DNA of 64,000 nt from Tubulanus polymorphus (taxonomy: Eukaryota > Nemertea > Palaeonemertea > Tubulaniformes > Tubulanidae): positions 24,818,650-24,882,649 of the forward strand of contig NC_134026.1 of NCBI RefSeq assembly GCF_964204645.1, read 5' to 3'. Each line of letters starts with the position of its first letter. The stretch's first letter is position 1. Shown one piece after another: positions 1 to 11,400 of this stretch. A program made the position numbers and the translations under genes. Below the pieces are notes generated by a model. It was not told where the DNA came from. It did no database searches and saw only the letters and a program-made list of their open reading frames with translations.

Positions 1-1710
1 GTTGTCTCTGTATTTCTTCGCTAATCCGAAATCAATCAAGAAAACCTGTAAATAAAATATTTGATTATACAAAGTACACAATACATGATAATACAGATAG
101 AAGTGAATATATACAGTTAAATTCATGCATGAAATACCTTATTACAATGGCGACCAATACCCATTAAAAAGTTATCTGGTTTGATGTCTCTATGAATGAA
201 ATTTTTGTTATGTACATATTCTATCCTTCCAATCATCTGGAAATAAACATGAAATATCACCATATATCACCAAAACTATCATCAGGGCTGAGAAGATTCA
301 ACACCAGTCACTTTCCTCAAGTGAAATATTTCACTATATGATGTGGCAAAAAATCTTGACAATATAATTAATTTGGTTACTGCAGCACTGAGTGTCACAA
401 ATGCGAAAGGCCAAGTGATATCATTTCAATACTTGGTAAACAAACCAAAAAGGTTTCATTCTTGAAATCGAGCCGATGAATTAGATATGGGAATCCCAGT
501 TTTCGTGGATAAAGTGAAAATGAAGAAATGCTGGTATTTATGGAATAAACAGACTACTTAGTTCTCACACATTTCTCGTTATGATTAAAAAACCGAAGAA
601 CGATATCTAGGCCTAACATCAAAAGGTGAAAGTCTAGAATTGATCTAAGATAAGCTTAGATAATATCAAAGCCAAGTTATTTTTACAGTATATATCAGTC
701 AGCTTGGTTTTTCTCAGGTGAAATTCCAAATTATTAACTTTTTATCAAACCATAGAAACTTACTACGTAAAAACCTCAACAAACCTGATCTGCCAACATA
801 AGAACTGTTTTCATTGTGAACCTTCTGCCACAGAAGTTGAATAAATCTTCTAGGCTGGGACCTAATAAGTCCATGACCAATACACTATAGTCTCTTTCTG
901 TACCATACCATCTAAAAGTAAAACAGGTAGCATTTTTTCTAAGTTTCATAAAGTTCAAAATCATTTGCACTAAATCTGACACTCAGTGTCCTTGAAAGAC
1001 ATCATATGGATTCATACCTTATATGTGGGATACCTACACCGCCCTGTAGGATTTTATACAATTTACTCTCATACAAAAGTTGTGGATGTCTGGCTTTCAC
1101 TGATTCAAGTTTTACTGCAACTTCCTGAATCAACCAAAATACAAAATATTAGATCATAGTTCAGTATTGAAAACCAAGTGGCATTATTTACGCCAGTGTG
1201 AATATGAGGTGAAGGATTAGGATTAAAGAAAAGTTTAATTCATCATTGATTGTAGATCTAACAGATTTAACAGTGTTTACATAGAACATATGTTTTGTTC
1301 AAACAAACTCATGAGATTGAGCCGTACCGTACAAACCATACGATTCTAGTCACTGAGGAAAATCGAAATGTGTACTATGAACAGTGGAAACGGTACATTT
1401 GACCTCCTGTCAATGAAGATTCAGCAAAGTGGTCAGGGAAGAAGAATGGAGGGTGAACTGATTAGTCATTTGAGTCGCGATTAAAAATCACTAAATTTAA
1501 AATGTACAAATTCAAAACTGTTAGTACAAGAATGAATCTACAATTCTAATATCCTCTACATCAACAATCAAATACCACAAATCCATTACTTACTTCTCCC
1601 GTCGCGATATTAAGCCCCAAATATATATCACCGAATGAGCCACTTCCAATTTTTCTGAGAAGTCTGTATTTTGAATTAATTAAAAACTCTTTTGAACCGC
1701 TAGAAGCCAT
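1..1710 (-). CDS. CSNK1A1: Casein kinase I alpha, N-terminal part (gene runs off the left edge)
   Basis: Serine/threonine kinase of the CK1 family; CK1 alpha primes beta-catenin for destruction in Wnt signalling and acts in the cytosol and nucleus. Five exons can be read on the minus strand: 1710-1594 (ATG at 1710), 1124-1018, 911-785, 236-138 and 45-1 (incomplete). They give 165 residues. Visible are the glycine loop ([13 protein letters not shown]), the ATP lysine (VAVKLES), [10 protein letters not shown], the catalytic loop HRDIKPDN and the [10 protein letters not shown] segment. The start MASSGSKEF and the sequence throughout follow CK1 alpha rather than delta/epsilon. Every splice site is GT-AG and phases agree. 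The rest of the catalytic domain and the tail lie outside the window. It is transcribed away from the CLIP-type gene to its right. Confidence 0.96.
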
Positions 1711-3171
1711 CGTTATTGTTTTAATGTCGATTCCTGGTGATAATATAGATATGGGTGATTAGCGTGGTGCCGATAAAACCGAACAAACTTATTTAGAATA
1801 CGCTCGAAATGTGTCTAAAAGACTTCATTTTATTGTGTTTCTCTCTAGGGTGACTATTCCCGTCACTGCTAGTGATGATGCACTGTGGGTAGTTTACACT
1901 AATTGTATGGGACGCCGAAACTAAATTATTAATTTCATTTTCAATTTTCAAGATTTAATTAATCATCCATTCCTCGGCATACAGGATGGTAAGAAAAACA
2001 TAAGCAGTATATTTTAGGTTTTTCTTCAACGCACAAATAGAGAGGCCATAAAAGAACGCGCAACCAACGCTTTCAGGATTCGAACCCACTCTCCGGCGCT
2101 TTTTTCGTGAAGTTGCACATAGCGTAAAAGATTGTGGAATAATTCCAGAAAGAACGGGGATTTATATTTATTCTAAAAATGGTAGGGGCATGATTATAGA
2201 TTAATCAGTGATCTGACTTAGACCATCGTCGTCTAGACTGAACGATACGATGACCGCTACATCACAAACTATCCTCATCGGACGCTACGGCTCAATGAGT
2301 TTTACGGTAACCTTAAACACTTCCCAGTTCCCCAAGGTCGTTGCGCGAATATTTAGTTTTTTAAATTTTGTTTTTTATTGGTTTTAAATCTGTCTGCTGG
2401 AACTTGAAATAAGCTTAAATGGATCTCTTATCTTTGAATCTGCTTGTCTGACTGAGTTGAATCTGCTTAAGAGGACTTTGAAAGGTAAAGCCTATTGTTT
2501 TTTTTTATAAACAAAAGTCAACGTCATGTATTCTACTAAGTTTAAAAAGATTTTAGAATTTAGATTGTTGATGGATGATTTTAATTTTCAGCGTTTTGAT
2601 TAAGCAATTGGTTAATAGCTGTTATTGATATGGGTCATTTAAAGTAATTCATAGTTTGGAGTAATCATTCACTGATTACTCCATGCTCAAAGCATTAGAT
2701 AGTCGATAGAGAGGCTCTTGTCAAAGGTACATGAGCCACCTCCAAAACAGGTTCCATTCCATAGATATTACTGACACTGGAGTAAATATTCTTCTATCCG
2801 AGAAAAATTTGAATTGTTAATTTCCACATAAATGAATAAGATCTGCTATTGTCATCTGGGCATCTCTAGAGAAGTTAGGCCCCTAATTGATTTATAGCAG
2901 TAAATAGCATTACATTTGACACAGTTTGAGAATGTCATGGTCTGTGATCAAACCCATGTCCTTTGGAGCATGCATAAGCCTGTCTTGTGTGTACAGTGTG
3001 GTTGTCACTTTGTACTAAAACCAGTATATTGTGTACATTTCAAAAATATTCTCTTGGGCTTAAGATGCAGTTTTTGCCTTAACTGGATAGCAATTAATTT
3101 AACCCGATTAAAGGAGTAACGCGTGTTTTTGATGGAAATTTCTTGTGACTTAGTAATTCGGTGCTAAAATT
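1711..3171. promoter_or_regulatory. Head-to-head intergenic interval, CSNK1A1 / 3172 exon
   Basis: No convincing coding exon. It must carry the CSNK1A1 promoter and that of the rightward gene. It contains CAAGGTCGTT at 2333-2342 in a locally GC-richer stretch (about 2200-2350), a motif shared with two other divergent promoters in this window. At 2079-2091 there is a pol III B-box-like string in minus orientation (GGGTTCGAATCCT) but no tRNA fold around it. A 67-codon open stretch at 2916-3119 lacks an ATG start and looks like chance. Confidence 0.5.
2333..2342 (+). promoter_or_regulatory. CAAGGTCGTT promoter motif, copy 1
   Basis: Exact copy of a 10-mer also found at 25181-25190 and 31905-31914, each time between divergent genes. 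The core AAGGTC resembles a monomeric nuclear-receptor half-site of the ERR/SF-1 type, but that assignment is inference. Confidence 0.45.
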
Positions 3172-3722
3172 ATGGAGGAATACAGAGAATGCAGCAAATC
3201 AAAGCTTGATTCATCATTATTGATGGGGTCACAGTTGACAGTTGATTCTGGACATGTTTCTGCTCAGGGTTTAAGTGCAGATCAATTGAAATCTGCCAAA
3301 TGGGTCTGGAATGAACAAGAGCTTGGAGAATTTATCAAAGATGTTAATGCATCATCTGTAGATTATATGGAAAGTTTAATAAGTAATGACGCTGATGATT
3401 ATGAACGTTCAGTAAATGACATTTTTGTACAACGTCTTGATCTAGAAGCTTTAGATTCTTCTATGTATGAAGACGATATTGCGTTAGGAGAGGATTTTTC
3501 TGGTAAACCGTCGATTCGCATAAATGAGGTCTTCCCTTTGGATATCATGGGCAAACTCGAAATCGATGATTCTAATTTAACAATGGATTATTATAGTTTG
3601 GTTGAAACATTCGAAACTCAAAAAGATGGAGTAAGCAACAGAATTGGACTGATTGAGGGAGATAACTGGGCCTGTCTAGACACTACTGTTTTAACAGATG
3701 ATGACAGGCAATCCATTAATGG
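3172..3722 (+). CDS. Acidic coding exon, probable N-terminal exon of the CLIP gene or a separate small gene
   Basis: Open frame of 184 codons starting at ATG 3172, rich in Asp/Glu and Ser, with no domain I recognise. It ends in a good donor (GG|GTAGGT at 3723) directly before an in-frame TAG, so it may be a first coding exon rather than a whole gene. A pyrimidine-rich acceptor at 5431-5432 would join it in frame to the first CLIP coding segment, adding seven codons before the ATG at 5455. That would give a CLIP protein with an acidic N-terminal extension of about 190 residues. Another in-phase acceptor at 5203 opens a frame to a stop at 5390, but its second half is low-complexity T-rich. If unspliced, it is a 184-residue orphan protein. 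Coding potential is good because the frame is long and codon use is not AT-slanted; its connection is uncertain. Confidence 0.6.
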
Positions 3723-5454
3723 GTAGGTTATGGTCCAACTATTGGACCTCAATAGGCTTACTTAGGTATACTATTGCCGATGTAACCATAATTCAAAATG
3801 GTTTGGTAATTATCTACTTCAAAATGTGATTTAATTAGCTAAATACTAAAAAAAATGCAAAAAGTGCTACCTGTATTTTTGTTATCAGTAACAAATAATA
3901 ATATCTTTTAAACTGTAAAACCTGGGGGTTATAGCAGAAAAAAACTTGTGCAAATTTTCATGTTTCTCTGATCTGATCTTTTATCTTTCTCCGTGATTAG
4001 AAATTACCGATACATTATCCAGGGACTAAAAAAGTTTTGATATGGAAAATTGCTTTATCATATGAGTCATATCCCTAAGTATAGACTATCTTTAAGTGGC
4101 TGTTTTCATCGTTCTTCTTTCCCGATAAAGATTGAAGCGTCTGGGTTTCTGAAGGATCGAGGCAAAATACTGTGCTATCATCGACGCTGTAATATATAAT
4201 TGATGAAACATTTCTTCAGCTATATCTGACTATATGAACTAGAGAGAGAGAGAGAGATAGTGAGTGAGAGAGAGTAGTATCAGTACATGAACAGTGATTT
4301 GTAAATCATAGATCCTGAATTTCATGTGAATGAACAGGAATTGAACGCAATCTTGTTTCAGACAGCTCTTATATTCTAATTATTGAAGTATGAAGAGGTT
4401 CTATTTAGAAACACAAGACAATGTTATATAACATAATTCACCGCTGTGTGGTTACTGATTAGTTAAATGATTCTCAGGGAGATTTCAGCGATGCATTACA
4501 GACTTTCAGTGTTTAACTCTGGATTATCTGCTCTGGGGAATATGTAAGATCTGCACAAAGATTGCCTGAAAAGAACAGTTGGAAAGGAAAGCATGATTTC
4601 TTGTAGAAGGTATTTGAAGAGTTAGTCCAATTCCTTGATATGTCTGTATCAGTAATCGTTTCATCAACTTTATCATATAGCATTTCTAGTTACATTTATT
4701 TCATCTCATTGTAATTGACATTGATGCATAAGCCATTAATCTTGAGGTATTACGAATACCAGTATCTACGTGAAAGATGATGAATTTCGTTGGGGTAAAT
4801 CTTACCGGTATCTGTGTTGACTAAGCTGTCTTTTTTGTTTACGTTTACGAAAATATTCACTGTAAGAGTTCATCAGAGTGCTAGATGTGATATAATCTCT
4901 TAGCCTATCAATATTACAAAAATGTCTGATATTTCTATCCCATAAGTTTAAACATATTGTCTTATATTGTTATATATTTAATTCTTTCAAGTAAGGCTAT
5001 GTAGTTATTTCGGGATTTACTTGGGGGTATCAGTTGAATGCGTTATAATGCAGGAAGATTTGTGTTGAATCGTTTGAAAAAAAGAGATTGATTCCTTCTG
5101 ATGTAAACTACCAGTATGATGGTGAATGTTTTAGGGATCTTATATCACCTGAAATCTGCTATTACTGCTTGTTTTCCTTCCCGAATGTTTAACTGCTTTT
5201 CAGCGATATTTCTGCCTCACAAGCCATAGAATGTACAACATCTTCATTGATTGCAGCCACCAGCAGTACATGTATTGTCTGTTGGCTCCTTCTTCACGTT
5301 TCCGTCAGTTTTCATAGTGATGTTCTCCAAATAGTCCTTTTTAAAATTTTCATTTTTGAAAATTTTTTCCTGAATACTAGTTTACAATAGTACATTTTTC
5401 TAAAGCTTGTTTTTTCGAATTTCTATTTTAAGAGTTTTGACTACAAGAACAATT
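3723..5454. other. Probable intron / 5' region before CLIP ankyrin exons
   Basis: AT-rich, with no long conserved frame. It holds a GA microsatellite near 4241-4274 and a possible exon at 5204-5390 (see the 3172 entry). Most simply it is a 1.7 kb first intron linking the acidic exon to the CLIP exons. Otherwise it is the 5' flank of CLIP. Confidence 0.4.
4241..4274. repeat. GA/GAGT microsatellite
   Basis: Run of AG dinucleotides interrupted by ATAGTGAGTG. Simple repeat in the putative first intron. Confidence 0.8.
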
Positions 5455-8400
5455 ATGACGCACACAGATGCAGAAAATGAAGAAACAGCAATGGAGACGG
5501 ACGTCGAAGTTACTCCAAGAACTACCCCGAAAGTTCATCCCGCAGTTGATCCACCGATTTGTGAAGCTTGTGCAAAACTTGATATGACATTCTGTGACCC
5601 TCAATGCTGTGGCTGTAAAAATGTTATAACCAATATGGATACAACGATTGCTCAGATATTTGCTGTAATTCGCCAGTGGACACCTCAGACACAACAGAAT
5701 ATTAAAACGCTCGTCCATGAGGTAGATCAATTGCATTTTCAAAATTAATCTCAATGCAGATATCAATATTGAAGTGTGAATTTCTTTAGATTTTGCGCAG
5801 AGGAGCGAATGCTGATGATAGAGATGGGCTAACTGATATGACTATACTCCAGTATGCAGCCAAAGCTGGAGCTCATGGAATTGGAGATCCAGAAGCTGCT
5901 GCGCTTGCTGTGCAGCTATTGGTTGATAAAGGTGCAGATGTCTTCATCCGATGTCGCTGGACAAACATGACTGCCTTGCATTACGCTGCATACTTTGACG
6001 TTCCGGATGTCATCAGAATTTTGCTGAAAGCATCACGATGTGTCGGTGAGTCAGTAAACAAATTCATAAATTTCACAAGTCAGAACTCAAGAGTAAGATA
6101 GAAGTAACTGCATAACATTTGATTTTGAGTGTAGATATTGAGAGTGTTTGCACTGAATTTGACCATGGTACACCTCTACATATCGCTGCAATTAATTTGG
6201 CGCTGGAAGCTGCAAAGTGTCTGATACAGAATGGTGCTAATCCTTTATGCAAAGACGGTTATGGACGGACTGCATTAGGTAATTATTTGTTTATAGTAGA
6301 CACCATCGTTTGACTGATATTCCAAATGAGCTTCATGATTTTAAATTGAAAGGAAAAAAATTTCAACTGTGATTTTATGAGTATCGAGCAGCGAGAGGAA
6401 TTCGTTGTATTGATATTTTGCATTTTTTATTGAAATCTTATACATGGCCGAACAGCCAATGAAAGTTTTGCGCTGTTCATCTAAAACAGCTGATGTATAA
6501 TATTGAATTGTTACAGTTAGTCACTTACACCAGGTGTTCCTACTTAAATTATGCCCATTACTATTCAATGATTTTAACCACTGTATTAATGTGACGTACC
6601 ATCCATTTGCATAGGAATATATGTCATTAGAGAATCTGTGATATATTGAACTGAATAGTGCCTCTCTAGAGAGTATTTTTTGGGGATCATTTGATGAGTG
6701 ACAATCCAGGGAATATACCTTAAAAGTGTCTAGATGAATGAGTATTTGTTTATGAGATCGTATGATAGTTATATTACGAGTCCATACCCATACAGGCGAT
6801 GGTCAATAACTTACGCCGCTCTAGTGAAACGTCGCTATTATCATTATGTGGATAGTGATGATGTTGATGATGAAAATGATAAGGGAGGTTCGTAAATTTG
6901 AAAGTGATGTTTTCTCATTGTTTTTATGAATTTTTCTATTCAAACATAATGAATGCTGACATACCACGATAGGCACATATTACCCCAGTACCAATGAGTG
7001 CACATACTTTCACATTGGCTAATTTTTGGCTCTTCTGTTTCATTTTGTTGAGTAGAATGCCTGCCTGATCAGGCCAAAATCGATAAGGATTCAGAAATGG
7101 GGAAATTGGTTGGTAAAATGAGGAAGATGTTATCGGATGCCGAGCCTGCGTCTCCAAAACAATCCCCACCAAATTATGACCTTGTGCCAAGCAAGGTCAC
7201 TTTGCAATCGATCGGAGTAAAATTAGGAGATCGAGTAATTGTTGGAGGCATCAAGGTGATAATTACTCCTATAATTCCAATCATATCTTCGAAAATGAGG
7301 AGTAATATATACATATGTATGATAAATACATGTATATCTTACTATTTCAGGGTGGAACACTGAGGTACTGTGGCCCTACTGAATTTGCTGCAGGGATTTG
7401 GGCAGGGATTGAGTTGGACGAATCCATTGGTAAAAATGATGGAAGTGTTGGAAATATTTCTTATTTCCAGTGCCCTAAAAACCATGGTATGTATATACAC
7501 TTCAACTTTGATGGCCAAACCAAAGGATTCATCCATCCTGTGCCTTTTTGTAATACAGTGTAAATTACTATAGGTATTTTTGCACCTATCAACAAAGTAA
7601 CGAAGGAAGGAAACTCATTTATGCGAACAGCTAAGACAGGTCGAAGAAGTTCTTCTCCACAAGCATTGAGAGCCGTCACTCATCCCAAAATTGACGTATC
7701 CCGAGTTACTGCTAAAGTTAATACAGGTTTGTATCTTTTTCTTTTACTGGTCATTTCATCTTGTTGATTTAGCAATGATATAGAAGTCGAGTAACCAAAT
7801 ATGATCCGGATCAGTGTCATCCAGACTTTGATCTACAGTGGAATCTCATTACAACACACTTACAGAAAATATGTCCTGTTTGGGATCGAGTTATAGTGTA
7901 ATAACTGATAAATGTCCATTTCATCCGAATCCAGGCATTCTAACAACTCTACTGTATTTTTGTTCCACTTGTATTGTAATGTCCAATAAATGCTCCAATC
8001 CCCAATAAAGAACTCATCCAAACACCAATTCTTTTTTTGAAAACTGTTTTGTACTTTTTATTAAAGAGATTTTTATTATTACATTATATTTATATTTTAC
8101 AACATTGTGTTACTAATATATAAACTCAAAAATAAAATGAGCAAACATTAAACCACAATCAGTTATTAAATGTTTTTTACACACGTTTATATCTTGGTCA
8201 AACAAGTGCTTAATCCAAAGATATACACACAAGACTGAAATGAGTTGTGAATAAACGAACTGGATGAAATTAAGTTTCAACCATCAAACAAATAAGCCTA
8301 GAACTAAAGCTGAAAAATCATTTCTACTGTTTTCACCTTTAATTGGACATCACTAGAAAATGGACACTCATTCTACCAATAAATTAAGTTATTATAAAGT

Positions 8401-11400
8401 TGTGGGACTTCAACTACATACTTATTGGTAAAAGAAAGTAAAGAAGGGTTCATACTGTAGTCATTGATACTCCAACCTTAAGAACCAAATGTTCATTATA
8501 GCTACTCCTGGTACTAAATGAGGTATGCGCTTAAAACACTGGTTAAATTGAAAATCTATGGTATGAAACACCAGTCTAGTACTGAAACCACAAGAAAAAA
8601 TCACTTTTTGAAATGCCATAGCTTTTTCAGTAGCTTTAGGCACAAAACTTAAACAAGCCTTGAAAAAATGATTACCGGTACTAAATCTTTAGTACAAACC
8701 CTGGTAAAGGCGATGATCTCTTTGCCCCATCCATGATTCGAAAAACCAGGAAATCGAATAACCGTGAAGAAATAAATATGAGGCTATGAGTCTCTTGGCT
8801 TTCTTTTTACAGAAAAGCATGGAAAACATGTCAAATGCATAAATCAAATTATGCTCATGGATTCAATAAATATTCATATAGAACATTAAGTTTATCGAAA
8901 AATACACTTCACTAACATGATTTTCATCAGTTAACGATATATCAAGAGTTCTGATAATTTTTCACCGCCGCAATCAAAATACAAAGACTAATCGTGAAAG
9001 AGGTCATTGATTGTTCTCGTCACTATCTTCCGCATCAGATTCACTATCGCTTAACATTTCATCTCCGCCTTCGCTCGAGCCGAACACCTGACAACGTAAA
9101 TTAGTCAATTCATCCGCTTTTCGGCAAGCGTATTCATAATACATGTTTCGTATGCCTTCCAGTACGGCCATACGTAATCTCAGACTGTATCTGAACGAGC
9201 GCTGTTCAGCTTGAACGGCGCGTAAATAACGATTCTGTAAATCATCCAAATTCTGGTTCAATAACACAATCTGTTGACACGACGAACGGAAACGATTTTC
9301 GGTTTTGCGAATTTCGGCGAATATCGTAGAATTGCCGTCCTGGTTCAGGCCCGGGAGATTTCTCCGTACGCCGTCTATGACGTTATTATTGTTCGTATTG
9401 TTGGAGTTTAATCCGTTTATCGTACTGTTTAAAGTACTAACTCCCGCTATAGCGGGAGATGAGGTCCGTAGTGCGGTCGACATCGATCTGGTAATCACAC
9501 CGTTTTCACGCGAGCGCATCAGTCGCCTTCTCGCTCGACGACGAAACATTATTATCTGAAATAAATAAAACCCATGTTTTGAAATATCGCGATAATTTCA
9601 GCAGATACCGCCGACTCAATATCAAATTGTTGTATTGGTCAAAGAAATGGTAATATAGTCACGAAATGACTAACAACTTCTTACAATTCTTCAATTCTCT
9701 ACTTACTACAGCCTGATGAGCTGAAGGAAAGTTACCGTCTTACGAGTTCTTCCCTACGCGAATATTCTATCGAAGTTCTTTATCCACATCTTTGTCCTCT
9801 ATGCTTCTGAATCATTTGCGGTTTCGGAGCAAATTCTGGTATTTTGAATAACAATATTACGCCCTAATTCTTGGATTTTAGTTCTGACTTACTATTTCGC
9901 ACTTCTCTACATTATATGGTGGTAGCGACCTTGGCCTTGTAGCGGCGGGTATACTGTGATTTAGCGGATATTATGGCGCGCCGATAGTGACAATATTAAA
10001 TAGCTCGCGTTGCGGGCTTAGTGCGCCGGGCACATTTACGTGGTATTCGCGTTTCTGAAAAACGATACAAAAATTGATTTGATTTAGAGATCTATCATAT
10101 GATATGGCATTTCATTGATTTTGAAAGCCAAACATCGCCCCATCCAACGTCACAATTATATACGTACCAAAAAATGAAATCGTTTTAAACTTCGTCGGAC
10201 ATAATTAATTTGGAGAATCGATAACCTAAATTTGCCTTTCATTTGATTCTTGCTAAATTTTAGGTTTACATACGTCTTCATCTATGACATCTGAATGCAC
10301 AGAATTAGAAATTGGTGACCGTGTTCTTGTAGCTGGTCAACGCAAGGGAACTGTTAAGTTCATAGGTGAAACGCAGTTTTCTCCAGGTTAGAAACAATTA
10401 TATTATCTGCATGACTATGATTTTTTATTTACCTTCAATTTGACATTTTTTTAACTTCGAATTTTATGAGAATTCAGTACATTTGATTTGTAATTGATAT
10501 TTTGGGTATATTGATATTGATTCATGCGCTCAGCCCTTATGTACAAATAGGTGTATTTTTATTCATTAATAAATAGGTACATGGTACGGTATTGAGTTGG
10601 ATAGATCAGTTGGTAAAAATGATGGTGCCGTGAATGGAGTGCGATATTTTACTTGCCGTCCGAGACGTGGAGTATTTGCTCCAATATCAAGGCTCAAACT
10701 GTAAGCATTTGAACTTATTTTCATCATGGAACAAAAAACCAGAGCTATTGATTTGATATTCCTGGTATATTTCGACAGGTTGATTCCTGGTCATCTGGTG
10801 GGTTCAAATGAATCAATAGACAGTAGTGCCAGTATGGATACGTGGACGGATCGAGAGAAAAAACTTTCAGGTACGAAAATGTAACATTTCATTATCTAAA
10901 TACCACCTCAGGTTAATGTTAGTTTTATCTTGCATTTATTGTGTTTATAGCGGCTGTCAATAAACGCAGTAAGTCTTTTTTTTAGTATTTCACGTAACAT
11001 AGGCAGGTTTTGATTGAACTTAATCCGGATTAGAAATAGCGATTCCAGATAACAAACTCTCTACCGCCCTTCTATCAGATTTACCGATTAATCTAGTCCA
11101 GAGTAGATGTGTATTTCTAGTCTAAACGAACACACCAGAAGAGTATTCCAGAATCAGTAGAGACCAATCAAAACCTGCCTTAGTATTTTGATTAGTGTTA
11201 ATGTACTGTAGTAGGTGCTTTGAAGAATATTTTCTCTTTATACACAGGTCTTTCAAATGCTTTTGTAACAATTTTGATAAAGATGTTTGTTATACACTTG
11301 TAGTAGTAGGTTTTCTAACAAAGGACTTATGGGTGCTCGCACAATGTTGTCTCACCATGAATACTGGGTATTGAATGGTGTTTTTATTTCCTTTCCCCAC

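Noticed and set aside
2079-2091. tRNA gene suggested by a B-box-like GGGTTCGAATCCT on the minus strand
   Set aside because: No A box, anticodon arm or acceptor stem can be built around it; at most a SINE trace.
2916-3119. 67-codon open frame upstream of the 3172 exon
   Set aside because: No ATG, no splice support, ordinary composition.
5428-5766. Antisense open frame over the first CLIP coding exon
   Set aside because: Shadow of the CLIP exon, which has clear homology and splice sites.
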